Assembly: GCF_012489685.1 (NCBI RefSeq)
Contig: NC_080043.1
Location: 36,347,127-36,411,126, forward strand
DNA from: Lotus japonicus
Taxonomy: Eukaryota > Streptophyta > Magnoliopsida > Fabales > Fabaceae
Direction of reading: 5' to 3'
DNA: 64,000 nucleotides
Position numbers and translations under genes: made by a program. The notes under the pieces were generated by a model. It worked only from the letters and a program-made list of their open reading frames with translations, ran no database searches and had not been told where the DNA came from. Shown here piece after piece: positions 9,851-20,607 of the stretch. Within the stretch, counting starts at the first letter, position 1; every line of letters begins with the position of its first letter.

Positions 9851-10027
9851 TGTTGTTGTTATTAACATTTCCTTCATTCCCAGCGATCAAGAAGTTGATG
9901 TTACCAACCCCCGGGGGGTCATCCGGTCCAACCAAGCCGGTGGGGGTGATTTCAAACTATTTAAAACTAGTCTGATCATTATTTTATGACTCCTATAGGT
10001 AAAAGTATTTCCCTCTTTGGTCGGTTG
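9851..10027. other. Intergenic DNA; possible left part of a plastid insert
   Basis: No gene is seen. From about 9985 the sequence (tatgactcctataggtaaaa, then ttccctctttggtcgg) runs directly into the plastid-like tRNA at 10028 and looks like its plastid 3' flank. The left limit of the insert is uncertain. Confidence 0.4.
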
Positions 10028-10101
10028 TGGGCGAGGAGAGATTTGAACCCCTAACACCGTGGTTTGTAGCCACATGCTCTAATCCTCTATGCTATAGGCC
10101 C
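10028..10101 (-). pseudogene. trnR-ACG: Plastid-derived trnR-ACG pseudogene (NUPT)
   Basis: On the minus strand this reads as a 73-74 nt tRNA with acceptor GGGCCTATAGC, an AGAGGATTAGAGCA D-loop segment, GTGGCTACAAACCACG anticodon arm, GGTTCAAATC T-arm and CGCCCA end. It matches the plastid arginine tRNA (ACG) almost throughout. Differences are mostly C to T or G to A, including the anticodon, now ACA, as expected after decay of methylated CpG in nuclear DNA. The A-box region is damaged, and this plastid gene has no nuclear promoter of its own. It is inferred to be non-functional. Confidence 0.85.
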
Positions 10102-10977
10102 TACCCCCATCTCCACTACACCATGAGTTGGGAGTTGAACTATAGGGTAAATGGTTGTGGAGATTAAATGAGGGAAAAAACTTGCTATGGTTCTTGGGTC
10201 TTTATTTAAAAATATGATAATTTAATGAAGAATAAGGTTGGGGGAGCGAAAAATTCATCAATTTGACGGAGGGATTTACAAAAGGTTGAGAGGTGAACAA
10301 TGGAGATAGTAATAATTGGTTCTCACAAAATATGAGGGGAAAAAGTTGGGGATGGAGGAGAGTCCTGTTTATGGTTGGATGTTTGGGTTGGGGTTGAACA
10401 TCTATGCAAGAAGTTTGTAGATTGTATATATGTTATCGAAGCAAAAAAATGCTATGAAGTGAGGATGTGGGTAGACGACCCATGGTTGTGGACATGGAAG
10501 TAAAAGAGAAAAAAATCAATTGGAAATATAATTGTTAGTTCAAATGATGTTTTTGTTGGAAGGCGCACAACTTTAAGAGCACACTTGTGATTCTTGGTGT
10601 TGGACTTCGTATAGTTCGAAAGCATACAATCAAATCAAAACATATCATTTTATTAATTGCTCTTCTGTGCTATAAGTTTTTGGAAGTACTGAAAGTGGTG
10701 TTTTGCAAAAACTATATATGGATTACTGACGGTTATGACCATCGATAAAGTTCCAACGATTTTAATTGTTAAAGAGTTGGCGATAACTATCATTGCAAAA
10801 GTTATAATTTCCTCCAGTAGTCGGCAATGTTTCCCACTAACATATCCCATCATAAAGCACTACATACCGAAAACCTTAGCCTTCGCTTTCAAAAGGTTGT
10901 GCTGATGGATAAATGTCAGTAAATCGATTAATTACTAACGGTTTGGTCGTCGTTGGTAATTTTACGTCATTTAATCA
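10102..10977. other. Intergenic DNA, no gene seen
   Basis: The first 20-30 bases (ccccatctccact) continue the plastid-like similarity. Beyond about 10130 I see no gene. From about 10720 motifs of the gacggttatgacc and ccaacgattt kind occur before a CACTA-type terminus at 10993, so part of this may be the inside of a decayed CACTA element. Confidence 0.4.
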
Positions 10978-10993
10978 ATATTTTCTTGTAGTG
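10978..10993. mobile_element. Orphan CACTA right terminus
   Basis: The run ATTTTCTTGTAGTG ends at 10993. Its reverse complement begins CACTACAAGAAAAT, the same terminus type as the element at 2349-5443. Short gacgg/ccgtc-like repeats lie inside it (10720-10970). No matching left end was found, so the element is truncated or its left end is too diverged to see. Confidence 0.5.
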
Positions 10994-11459
10994 ACTCAAA
11001 TTGCAAAACAATCAATCAAAATTTTAGAAAATGATACTTAGAAGAAGAAACAAAAAAGTAATAGAAAGTTCAATGAGAAACTAATTAAAAAGCTAAAAAT
11101 CAATGACCTAATAAGTATGAAGAAGAGAAAAATGTGTGGGGAGAATAAAGGAGGAAGAAGAAGAATATGGAAACTCGTTCATCGAACATTTATTTGCAGG
11201 TAATTGCGAAAAATTCAAATTATGGACATTCAGGTTGTTGGTTATTTTTTTGAACAACCAAATAAACAAATAAATTAAAACTGGAAGCACAAGAGTGCTT
11301 CAACAGTATCATTAATATAACAGTACATGGAGATGTTACCGTCGGCTAATAACAATCTGAGTATATCAATAATTTGAGTATATCAACACCTTATTGACGC
11401 TCTTGGCTGTCGGTTAATAACAATCTGAATTTGAAAAGACAGCTTAGTTACTGATAACC
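10994..11459. other. Intergenic DNA, no gene seen
   Basis: This is AT-rich DNA. The phrase gtcggctaataacaatctga at about 11341 recurs, slightly changed, at 11410 (gtcggttaataacaatctga), a short tandem-like repeat of unknown origin. No coding sequence is recognised. Confidence 0.4.
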
Positions 11460-11606
11460 TGATAGAATATAAAATATTCCTTTATAATTAGTTTGATTCC
11501 ATGAAATTATGTTAGTCATAATTAGTTAGGTTTGACTTGACCTCATGTAATTTGTATAAATACTCTTGCTATTGTTTAATGAGAATCACAGAATAAAATT
11601 CCTTCA
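11460..11606 (+). repeat. 5' LTR of the Ale-type copia element
   Basis: This 147-bp segment runs from TGATAGAATATAAAAT to CCTTCA, carries a TATAAAT box at 11555-11561 and is followed directly by a tRNA-Met-type primer site. No partner LTR remains at the truncated right end, so its limits rest on position and on TG..CA ends alone. Confidence 0.6.
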
Positions 11607-11622
11607 TGGTATCACGAGCAGG
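11607..11622 (+). promoter_or_regulatory. Primer-binding site of the Ale-type element
   Basis: TGGTATCACGAGCAGG follows the LTR immediately. Apart from one inserted base it matches the TGGTATCAGAGC core complementary to the 3' end of initiator methionine tRNA, the usual primer of copia elements. Confidence 0.75.
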
Positions 11623-12128
11623 TTCAGATCCCTCTTGCCCTATCTGACCTACTTTTTTTTATGTTTCCGCCTCCTAATGCCTTCCCGCCGCCGCGCTTGC
11701 CTCTACGCGCTGTCGCTGCCTACTACCTCCCTCCACACCACCGCGCACACGCGCCGCTATCGGTTCTCAAACAGTCACGCTCCTAGCACCGCTGTCCACC
11801 TTGCCTCCGCCCAGCTTTACTGGGTGCTCCCTCTCTTCGCGTGCTGTCTCCCTCGACCGCACCAGCACCCACGTCAAGCTTGCGCTGCTAGTCCTCCTCC
11901 ACGACCCGCACAACCCAGAATCCGGCCAACCCCGACCTGGGCTGTTCATATTTTCACCTGGCCTCCTTGCACTCGACCCCAACAGTGTCGCTAGAACCGC
12001 TTCTCTCTCTCTCTCCCGCCGCACGCCTCTTGTGCTCGTGACTCGTGAGAGCCCAACTGAGCACATCTCCACCGGTTCGATCCTCTTTTCGTTAATTCCA
12101 TTGCTGATTCTGAGTCCACCAATGGCTC
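11623..12128 (+). pseudogene. Leader and start of gag of the Ale-type element
   Basis: This GC-rich stretch lies between the primer site and the first nested insertion. Several frames are open by chance, but none gives a recognisable protein. The true gag frame probably begins near its end, since gag continues just after the insertion at 15912. Confidence 0.4.
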
Positions 12129-14071
12129 TGATGAAAGGATATTTAATGAAGAGGATTTCCTCCACTAACTACTATCAAATCCCTTTCAAGATTCAATCGT
12201 AGTATAGTATCGGTTTTTGTCGTCTCCACAGGATTGTGTTGCTACGTATTAATTTCACTAGCTAGACATTGTTTGAACAGTTTAAACATGATATGTGTTT
12301 TATTTAAATTTAGGAAAAACTATAATTAAAGCGATAAAAGAAGTTTCACGGAGGCAAACAAAGAAGAAAGTGTATTTGGAAAATGAGTTCACTTGATTTA
12401 CTACTTATTATCAACCAATATACTCTTATAAGATGAAATTAACATTTAAGATGCCGATAAGAGTTATTCACCTACTAATTTCTTAGTTAAGTGAATCTAC
12501 CAATTAAGAACCTAGCCTTAATTCCTTAAGTCTTATTGATCATAAAAGGAGCATTATAGCACATACCTACTCGATAAGACATTCCCAAGCTCTGTTCCTA
12601 ACCTAAGAAGTTCATGTCCTAGTGGATAGAATCTCTGACTGTCAGTCAAGAAATCCTAATAGTTCCTACTAGATAATCCTATCCTAGAGAGGTGAGTATC
12701 CCGACTTGTCACTCGGTATAGATCTCTTTTCCAACTCATGATATTCATACCTAAGAGTTAATGTCTCGTATTGTCACCTAGAAAACCTTAACCCTACCTA
12801 AGACATGTCTTTCTTAAGATGACTGATGCAAGGGTGGTTCCTCTCATAAACTAAATTCACACCAACTTCTCAATTGTCATGCAAATCCTAAAAAGCATCA
12901 TATTGGCAAAAGATACATGAACGCGCAAAGAGAATCAATAACCTAAGACATAGAAATTTTTCCCCTTTCTATGAACTAAGCTATATTAACTCATATCAAT
13001 TTCTCAATCTATTTATGAATTAATATAAACTCTTTAAATTACCAATTAACCAATTGAAGCATTAAACATAGAGAGAAACACCAAATAATGAAAATTCATA
13101 ATTATAATGGCATAAAAATATATTGAATAAGAGAGAAAACCAAATTAAGTCATCCCAAATACTAAAAGAGAGTCACAACATAAAAAATAGGTAAAGAGAA
13201 AAGCAAAACCCAAAATAGAACGGAGCCAAGGACATCCGGAGAAGCTGTCACCTCCTCCATGGCCCTGACACCGGCCCTCAAGGGCCTAGCCTTCCTCTCC
13301 ACCAAGAGATTGTCTCCAAGTCTCCCAAATGTATTTATTAGGTTTAGGAGAATAGAAAAGATGACAAAAAGATCCCTCAAAAAATAGGTTAAAAACTCAA
13401 TTTATAGTGATTTTCGTGTTCTGGGCGTTTTTTTGTCCTATCTGATGCAGAAAATGATTCTGTGCGGTCAGGTGCACCGCAAGCCGATGCACTCTCACAA
13501 ATCTGAAGCGTTAGATGCCAATCTGGTGAATCAGGTGTTGCAGATGGGTGATGGTCCACCGTAATATCATGTGCGTAAAGCAGGGAGCAAAAATCCACGT
13601 GTTTGTCTTTTATGCAGCAAGAATGATATGGCGCGGTCGCGTGCACTGTAAGCCATAGTCGCGCGAAATCCGGCGCGTTAAATTTCAGTGAGCTGACAAG
13701 TGGCGCGGTCGTGCCGCAGGTAGAAGGTAAACTCGCGCGGTCGCGCGGTACACGATCACAGACTCAGAATTTATAATTAAATTCCATACTTTCTTATTCT
13801 TCTCCAAATCTTCTTCTAAAATAACAATAAAATAAAAGATAAAAATAAGATAACAACTTGAAATAAAATTATCTAATCCTAAATTAAACGAAATAAATCC
13901 TAATAATATCTAGAAAATAATATAAAATGTAGAAAAATACTAAAACCAAATAAAAACATTAAAATTCATGAAAAAAGCCTAAAGTGTCATAAAATGACTA
14001 AAATATCTTAAATAATATAGTAAAATGCATGAAAATAAACTAGAAAAATAGCCTTAAATCCCGGGTCATCA
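12129..14071 (-). repeat. Full-length LTR of the non-autonomous element
   Basis: This is the downstream (3') LTR on the minus strand. It shares its first 225 bp and last 303 bp with the short LTR. The middle 1.4 kb is present only here, and includes a GC-rich stretch with repeated gcgcggtcgcg motifs (13630-13755). The adjoining purine-rich minus-strand sequence at 14072-14085 (GAGTATAGGGGTA) fits a polypurine tract. Confidence 0.85.
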
Positions 14072-15402
14072 TACCCCTATACTCAACGGCAGCTTTTCCT
14101 CAAGCGTAAACTTAAGATTGCTTGTCCTCAAGCTCAAGAAAACATTTCCAAGTAAGATGCTAGTAAACATATTTTCACAAAAGATACATGGGATGAGTTC
14201 CTCAAAATAGTTCATGCAGAGAATCAAGCTTTTAAAATTGAGTAACCTTTAGTAAGTGCAAACAAGAATTATAGAAAATACCAAGATGTGGGGTTTTGCA
14301 CATTATTCCTAATTCCCCAACCCTATATTGAGAATCCACTAATGATGACCAACAATATTATTTTATTATGAGCACACACATGTTCTTTCCTTTTCAATTT
14401 AGCTTTTTCCCAACCCTTCACAGTTATTACCAACTCAGGGCGAAATTCTTTTCTTTTATTTAACAAGGTCAGAATATGATTGGGGGTATGCTCAGTGGTG
14501 CAAATACTTCTCATTCCCTTACTCACATCCTTTCCCATTTTTTCTCCATTTTTAGCACTTTAGCTTTACTTTCACATGTGTGCCCCTTTTTTAACCTCAC
14601 AACCAAAAAGAGTGTAGACTCAATATAAAGATTAAAAGGAAAACTACATATTTTATGCATTATCCCCACTAACCTGAAATCTTAATAACCTTACTGCACT
14701 TTTCTAAAACTCACTCAAGTCTTTATCACCTAACTCTCCACATGTTCCATAAGTTTCACTCACACTGATGCATCAAACACTTTTTATTATAACAACTAGC
14801 ATCAAATTCAGAATAAATATTAAAAACAACAACCATTATTCAAGCACAAAAGTGTGAATACCAAGAATCCAAGGCATGTGCATACTAGTGTGTGCAATCT
14901 AAATAACTAAATGCTAAATGCATGATCATGAAATTAAATGAGAGATGAGTGGTTCAGTAAAACTCCCTACTCAGATTGGGTGCAAACTTTGAAGCACTAG
15001 GACATGGTCAGTTGGGCCCTCTAACTCAGATTAATTCCTGTAAGATCACTTAGTCCTTGCAAAAACGAGCACACAAATTAAAACACCACAACATACTCAA
15101 ATAATTTAATGAGCCACTATGACTCAAAATCATATGCATCAAATCATCAATTCATGACTAATGAACTTAATTCTCATTAAATCCACTAGTTGATTCATTC
15201 TAAATCAGGTTCACAGAATTTCAAACCTCATATCATGTTATAGTTGATCAGGCCACAACAAGCATTTAGCACAAGAACAAATCAATTGAATTGACATATA
15301 AGAACATAACAAAAAAATGCATACTATAATAATGCTCTAAACAACACCTAGCTAGGTTAACTAATAGAAGCGGAAGCACAATCCCCGGCAACGGCGCCAT
15401 TT
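14072..15402 (-). other. Interior of the non-autonomous element, no gene
   Basis: This is AT-rich DNA between the two LTRs. It contains no Gag or Pol motifs on either strand and no long reading frame. The last 22 bases hold the minus-strand primer-binding site. Confidence 0.75.
15381..15399 (-). promoter_or_regulatory. Primer-binding site, Athila/Tat type
   Basis: On the minus strand TGGCGCCGTTGCCGGGGAT lies three bases after the LTR end. This sequence is a recurring primer site of Athila and related gypsy elements and fixes the orientation of the element. Confidence 0.8.
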
Positions 15403-15911
15403 TGATGAAATGATATTTAATGTAGAGGTTTTCCTCCACTAACTACTATCAAATCCCTTTCAAGATTCAATCGTAGTATAGTATCGGGTTTTGTCGTCTC
15501 CACAGGATTGTGTTGCTACGCATTAATTTCACTAGCTAGACATTGTTTGAACAGTTTAAACATGATATGTGTTTTATTTAAATTTAGGAAAAACTATAAT
15601 TTAGGAAAAACTATAATTAAATTCCATACTTTCTTATTCTTCTCCAAATCTTCTCCTAAAATAACAATAAAATAAAAGATAAAAATAAGATAACAACTTG
15701 AAATAAAATTATCTAATCCTAAATTAAACGAAATAAATCCTAATAATATCTAGAAAATAATATCAAATGTAGAAAAATACTAAAACCAAATAAAAACATT
15801 AAAATTCATGAAAAAAGCCTAAAGTGTCCTAAAATGACTAAAATATCTTAAATAATATAGTAAAATGCATGCAAATAAACTAGGAAAGTAGCCTTAAATC
15901 CTGGGTCATCA
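15403..15911 (-). repeat. Internally deleted partner LTR
   Basis: It matches the ends of the 1943-bp LTR but lacks about 1.42 kb. The join lies at about 15595-15615, where ttaggaaaaactataat is repeated twice; TATAATTAAA flanks the missing part in the long LTR. This fits deletion by microhomology with a small duplication. Confidence 0.85.
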
Positions 15912-15916
15912 GGCTC

Positions 15917-16978
15917 CTCTACTAGTGACACCACCATGGTTCCTACACCCGCAACACCGCTGTCTTCCTTCATCAATAATGATTTTCATCTCGCTTTGGA
16001 TGTTTCTAATATGAAGAACCATATTCCCATTGTTCTTGAGATGGAGAAGGACCTGTATGGAACTTGAGAAGAACTATTTTAGAATTAGGCACGTTCTCAC
16101 ATGGTTCTTCATCACATCATCTCTCAACAAGGCAAGGCCCATGCCGGCCTCCACTGATGCTAACTACGAGATGTGGACCACTCTTGACGCCACCGTCCTC
16201 AAGTAGATTCCACTATATCTAGAGAGTTTCTCACCACTATTATGGAACCTGGTTCCACTCCTATGGAGGCTTGGGAACACTTTTCTGACATCTCCAAGAT
16301 AATCAGAACTCCCGTGTTATAACCCTTGAGCAAGAGTTTTCCACCACTTCCATGGAGGACTTTCCTAGTGTGTCTGCTTAGTGTCTTTGTCTCAAAGTCC
16401 TTTCTGATCAGCTGAAGAGCGTCGGTGCACTTGTCAGCAATCATTGCTTGGATCTCCAAATGGTTTCTGGCCTCTCTAATGCTTTTTGTGGTGTAGCTAC
16501 TTTGATCCTTTACAGCAATCCTCTTCCCATATTCTTCCAGGCTCACTCAATGTTCACCTTGAAGGAATCTGGCCTTGCTAAAATGCAAAGCACTACCTCT
16601 GCTACCACCTTGCATACCACTCAGAAGCGGGTACCTGATGACACCTCACAACAACGCAACTTTTTGAACCGCAATCGCTAGGGGAATCGATCATCCTTTA
16701 ATCGCAGTAATCAGACCCGTAGTGGAGGACGTGGACAACGCAATGGATCTCGTTCTGATGGTCTTAAATGACCCCCAGCTAGAGCCCCTCCTCCTTGGTA
16801 ATAGTTATAGGATCTTTCTTGGAACAATTGGGATTGGATGCCTCCCCCATGGGCGATTCCCCCTTATTCGTATCCCCCTACTCAGTGGCCTGACCTGACG
16901 GTCCTCCTCACCAACCTAGTATTCTAGAACATCATCCACAGGATTTCACTGCCACGACTTCTCTAGCTCCCACGGACA
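15917..16978 (+). pseudogene. Ale-type copia Gag remnant
   Basis: Short open pieces separated by stops carry Gag wording such as FHLALDVSNMKNHIP and, in other frames, NYEMWTTLDATVL and MEAWEHF, the order found in Gag of Ale/Retrofit elements. A low-complexity RNRNQ-like and GRGQRNGSR tail near 16660-16760 stands where such elements have a basic region. At least three in-frame stops and several frame changes are present. It continues into the protease frame at 16979. Confidence 0.6.
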
Positions 16979-17404
16979 TTGCTGCAGCCATGCATCATGT
17001 CTCTTACCGCTCTTGACAACACGTGGTACATGGACACTGGAGCATCTTCCCATACTGTGGCATTGCAAGGCATTCTCTCATCTTATTCTGATTTAAGTCA
17101 TTTAAATCATAAGCTGATAGTTGATAGTGATCAGGGCATTCAAATTCGGGGTTCGGGACACACATCCATTTCTACCCCTAACAAACCTTTAGCCCTAAAT
17201 CATATCTTGCACACTCCACAAATTATTAAAAATTTAATTTATGTGCGACAACTCACAACTGACAACAAAGATTCTGTTTCTTTTGATCCATTTAGATTCT
17301 CGGTGTCTGATTTCTAGACGATGATGCCTCTCCTGAGATGTGATAGCCTCGACGATCTATACCAAGTCACCATTTCCTCTCATTTTGCTGGTCTTGCTTC
17401 TGGT
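16979..17404 (+). pseudogene. Ale-type copia protease and start of GAG-pre-integrase
   Basis: The frame 16979-17317 encodes WYMDTGASSHTV, with the DTGA active site of copia retropepsins, followed by HILHTPQIIKNLIYVRQLT, the conserved end of this domain, and FDPFRFSVSDF. A stop at 17315-17317 breaks it, and the younger Sirevirus interrupts it after 17404. The domain resumes at 28289. Confidence 0.75.
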
Positions 17405-18784
17405 TGTTAAGTTCAAACGTGTTACAACGTGTTTCAATCTTATTTTGATCCTAACAATTTTTATAAATACTTTTCTCTACTAAAATCTAATTCCAGATGT
17501 TAATGACATTTTTCAGGAAATATATATTATAAGGTCGCATGCTTCAACGAATATGTCTAAGCCTTATAAGGAAAAAGAAGTTTACGCAAGATATGACCGC
17601 ATCGTCCAGTAAACAAGGAAGACACTTGTTCTGTATCGTTTCATACCACGTCATACCTCAGAATTTCAGAAGATGCCTTTGAGCGGGAAAGTCAAAATTG
17701 TATCTCAACTATTTGCCCCATGCTTTAGTCAGAAGGAAACTAATCTGGACACGTGCAAACTGATTTACTTTTGAAGAGAGAAGTCTCGATGACCAATGAA
17801 GAGGAAAAAGGACAACACGTCAACATCACTTTTCCAAAATGTCTCTCTTCTGCAAAGTAGCCCAAAGCTATCACCACCTACTAGCTGACAAAGTACACCT
17901 TTTTGGCTAAAGGATAGCTTTGAACAGCAGCATGCATTTAATGAAGCTACCAACCGGAGATTTGAATCAATGGTTAGATGACACTCACAACGGCTACAAA
18001 CAACGGCCAGATTTTGTGTCTCAACGGCTACACAACTAGCAAGATCATATATAAAGGACATATCTGAAGATTGAAGAAGAGAGAAGAAGAGAAAAATTTA
18101 TTGCAAGAAAAGAAAGAACTCAGAGCAGTTAATCAAAACATTCTTCAAAGCATTAAAAGCTCACAGCAGATTTCCTAAGAGTCAAATCCGATCTCATACC
18201 TCTGCTAAATCAAGAGAGAATACCAAACCTTAAAAGAGTCAAACCTCTTCTCTTACTTCTCTCTTAGATTCTGAACTCCTGTGTGTTCCAACGTCCTTTC
18301 AGAACCCAAAACACTTGAGAGTTCCAGTGCCATAAATTGTCTACACCAACTCTTTTGAGAAGAGATTTCTTGTAGAGCCAAACAATCTTGTTGATTGTAG
18401 GACGAGTCCTGTACAATACTTGGAGAAGTCCGTGATAATACTAGGAGGAGTCCTGTACAATACTTGGAGAAGTCCGTGATAATACTTGGAGAAGTCCTGT
18501 CTAATTCTTGTATTGGAGAAGTCCTTGATACTTGCTAGTGAAAATCTTGGTGGTGGCCAAGTACTGGACGTAGCCCAATCGTTTAGGGTGAACCAGTATA
18601 AATTCCTGTGTGCTGATCGTTCTGCTTTATTTACTTACTTCCGCTGCACTAAACAGTTTTTGAAAAGTCACCAGAACAATTTTCTTAAGAACTTATCTTC
18701 TTTTCATAAACTAAAGTTTTAACAAGTAATTTTTAAGAACACAATTCAAACCCCCCCTTTCTTGTGTTACTTATTTACATATCA
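17405..18784 (+). repeat. 5' LTR of the young Sirevirus
   Basis: This 1380-bp LTR runs from TGTTAAGTTC to CATATCA. Differences from the 3' LTR seen by eye: one inserted C near 17718, and substitutions near 17748, 18402, 18505 and 18569. A TATATAAAG box lies at 18048-18056. Positions 18398-18535 hold imperfect tandem copies of a ggagaagtcc/gataatact unit. Confidence 0.95.
18048..18056 (+). promoter_or_regulatory. TATA box in the Sirevirus LTR
   Basis: TATATAAAG lies in the middle of the LTR, with purine-rich gaagaagagagaagaagag about 15 bp downstream. The same box occurs in the 3' LTR at about 27551. It is the likely start region of the element's transcript. Confidence 0.6.
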
Positions 18785-18786
18785 AT

Positions 18787-18798
18787 TGGCATCAGAGC
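18787..18798 (+). promoter_or_regulatory. Primer-binding site of the young Sirevirus
   Basis: TGGCATCAGAGC, two bases after the LTR, matches the initiator-Met tRNA primer core with one change. Confidence 0.8.
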
Positions 18799-18843
18799 TT
18801 AGGCTCTAGAACTAACATCTTAACAGGTGTAGAGTAAAGATCC

Positions 18844-20607
18844 ATGGCAGAAGATCAAGCTATCGCTACGGGCTCATCCACCAACAAGCCTCCTTTCTTT
18901 GATGGAACCGAATATCCCTACTGGAAGACGCACATGCAACTTTTCATAGAATCTTCAAGCTACAAGTTGTGGGATATCATTGAAAATGGCAACATCGTCC
19001 ATAAAGATGACGCTGGTGAACCCATCAAGAAAGATCAGCTGACAGAAGCTCAACGCAAAGACTATCAACTCAATTCAAAGGCAAAACTATTTCTCTTATG
19101 TGCCTTAAGCAAAGCTCAGTTGGACAAAGTTGATGGACTCGCAACTGCCAAAGAAGTATGGGAAGCTCTAGGGCTTGCCTATGAAGCTACAGCAAATGTA
19201 CGTCAAGCCAAAGTAAGTTTACTAGTGGCTGAATATGAAACCTTCAAAATGAAGGAAAATGAAACCATTGATGAAATGTTCGCAAGATTTCAAACCATTA
19301 TCAATGGTCTTCGAAATCTCGATCGCACATACGCACACATTGATCAAATCACAAAAATACTGAGGTGCCTTCCTAAAAGATGGAGACCCAAAGTTACTGC
19401 TATCCAAGAAGCAAGAGATCTTAGCACACTAAAACTTGAAGATCTCCTGGGATCTCTGAAGGTTCATGAGATTGAACTTTCTCAAGATGAAAGCCTAAAG
19501 AAGCAGAAAAGCATCGCCTTCAAAGCTAACATCTCCAAAAACAGTCAGACGAAAGAAATGTCTGATGAAGAAGATTCCTCAGAAGAACTGTCCGATGATG
19601 AGCAAGCACTGTTCAACAGAAAGTTCAAAAAGATGTGGATCAAACAACAAAGAGGAAAAGGCCTGAAGAAGGACAACAAAAGAGAATCAAGTCAGAAAAA
19701 GAAATCCTTTCCACACAAAGGTGAAAGCACCTCAACTGCAGACAAAAGCAACATTACATGTTTCGAATGAAAAAAGCCAGGTCACATCAAACCAGACTGT
19801 CCTAGACTAGCTAAAAAGCCTGTCAGGAAACCATTCTACAAGAAGAAGAAAGCTCTAGTAACTGGCTGGGATGATTCTGAAAACAACTCTGAAGATGACG
19901 AGGAAGAAGAAGATGAAGAATCTCTATTCGCTCTCATGGCTTCAGTAGATGGATCAGATGATGATGAAGATGATGAGGTAAGATCTGAAAATCTTGAAGA
20001 AGAGTTTAATGAACTGCTTGAACATTCTTACACTTTATCTGAAAAATACAAGAACCTGAAGAAACAGTTTTCCAAGTTGCAAAAAGAACATGAGAAAGTT
20101 TTAAAAGAAAAAGATTCCATTATTCTTGAAAATGAGTTTTTAAAGAAACAAGACTCCACAATGGAAGTATCTGCTTTAAAGAAAAGAATCAAAGTTTTGA
20201 TTGATGATTTATCTACTTTCACAATAGGGCATGACAACTTAGTTAAACTATGTGGAAACAGTAGAGACTTATATGATAAAAGTGGTCTGGGTTTTGACAG
20301 CAGTGAACCGTCTAATGAAACTATGTCTGATATATCGTTTACTTCTTCTATTGATAGTGAATCTAAATTTGTTGTGAACTGTTCAATAGAAAGGGAAGGA
20401 AAGAAAATCTTCTATGAGAAGAAGATTCCTCCCAAGCGTGCAACTAACCCTATAGGACCCAAGAAAATCTGGGTACCTAAGAAATCAATAATTCCTGTTG
20501 CAGATTTACTTAACAGAACGAAGGAAACGCCAACAATGGTACCTGGACAGTGGATGCTCGCGTCATATGACGGGAGAAAAGTCTATGTTCCCCAAGATTC
20601 AAGTTAG
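18844..20607 (+). pseudogene. Sirevirus gag, interrupted
   Basis: The frame starts with MAEDQAIATGSS and contains PPFFDGTEYPYWKTHMQLF, the start of the copia Gag (UBN2-type) domain, then the helical body to about residue 230 and an acidic and lysine-rich tail. A TGA at 19768-19770 falls where the second cysteine of the CX2CX4HX4C zinc knuckle would be (CFE, stop, KKPGH). The same frame resumes after it, through an acidic stretch (about 19880-19980) and a Glu/Lys-rich coiled coil (19990-20200), and closes at 20607. The protease frame overlaps it, shifted by one base, from 20498. Gag forms the cytoplasmic virus-like particle. Confidence 0.88.

Larger units (their letters stand above)
12129..15911 (-). 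mobile_element. Non-autonomous gypsy-like LTR element (TRIM/LARD type)
   Basis: Two related LTRs (12129-14071 and 15403-15911) start with TGATGAAA and end with GGGTCATCA, and GGCTC is duplicated at 12124-12128 and 15912-15916. On the minus strand the right LTR is followed by TGGCGCCGTTGCCGGGGAT (15399-15381), the primer site used by Athila/Tat-type gypsy elements, so the element runs right to left. The interior (14072-15402) is 1.3 kb with no coding domain, so it must have been mobilised in trans. The left LTR is 1943 bp; the right is 509 bp because of a large internal deletion. Confidence 0.88.

Noticed and set aside
10028..10101. Functional nuclear tRNA gene
   Set aside because: It matches plastid trnR-ACG, the anticodon and A-box region are mutated, and plastid-like flanks are present.
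10855..10866. Left end of a second CACTA element (cactacatacc)
   Set aside because: Only the first seven bases fit, it lies 130 bp from the right terminus, and no matching 3-bp target copy was found.
11566..12202. Three 130-140 codon open frames on both strands
   Set aside because: The GC-rich leader of a copia element keeps all frames open; two of them run across the boundary of the inserted element at 12129.
17765..18061. 98-codon minus-strand open frame, identical at 27269-27565
   Set aside because: It recurs exactly only because both positions are the two LTRs of one young element; it has no domain and overlaps the LTR promoter region.
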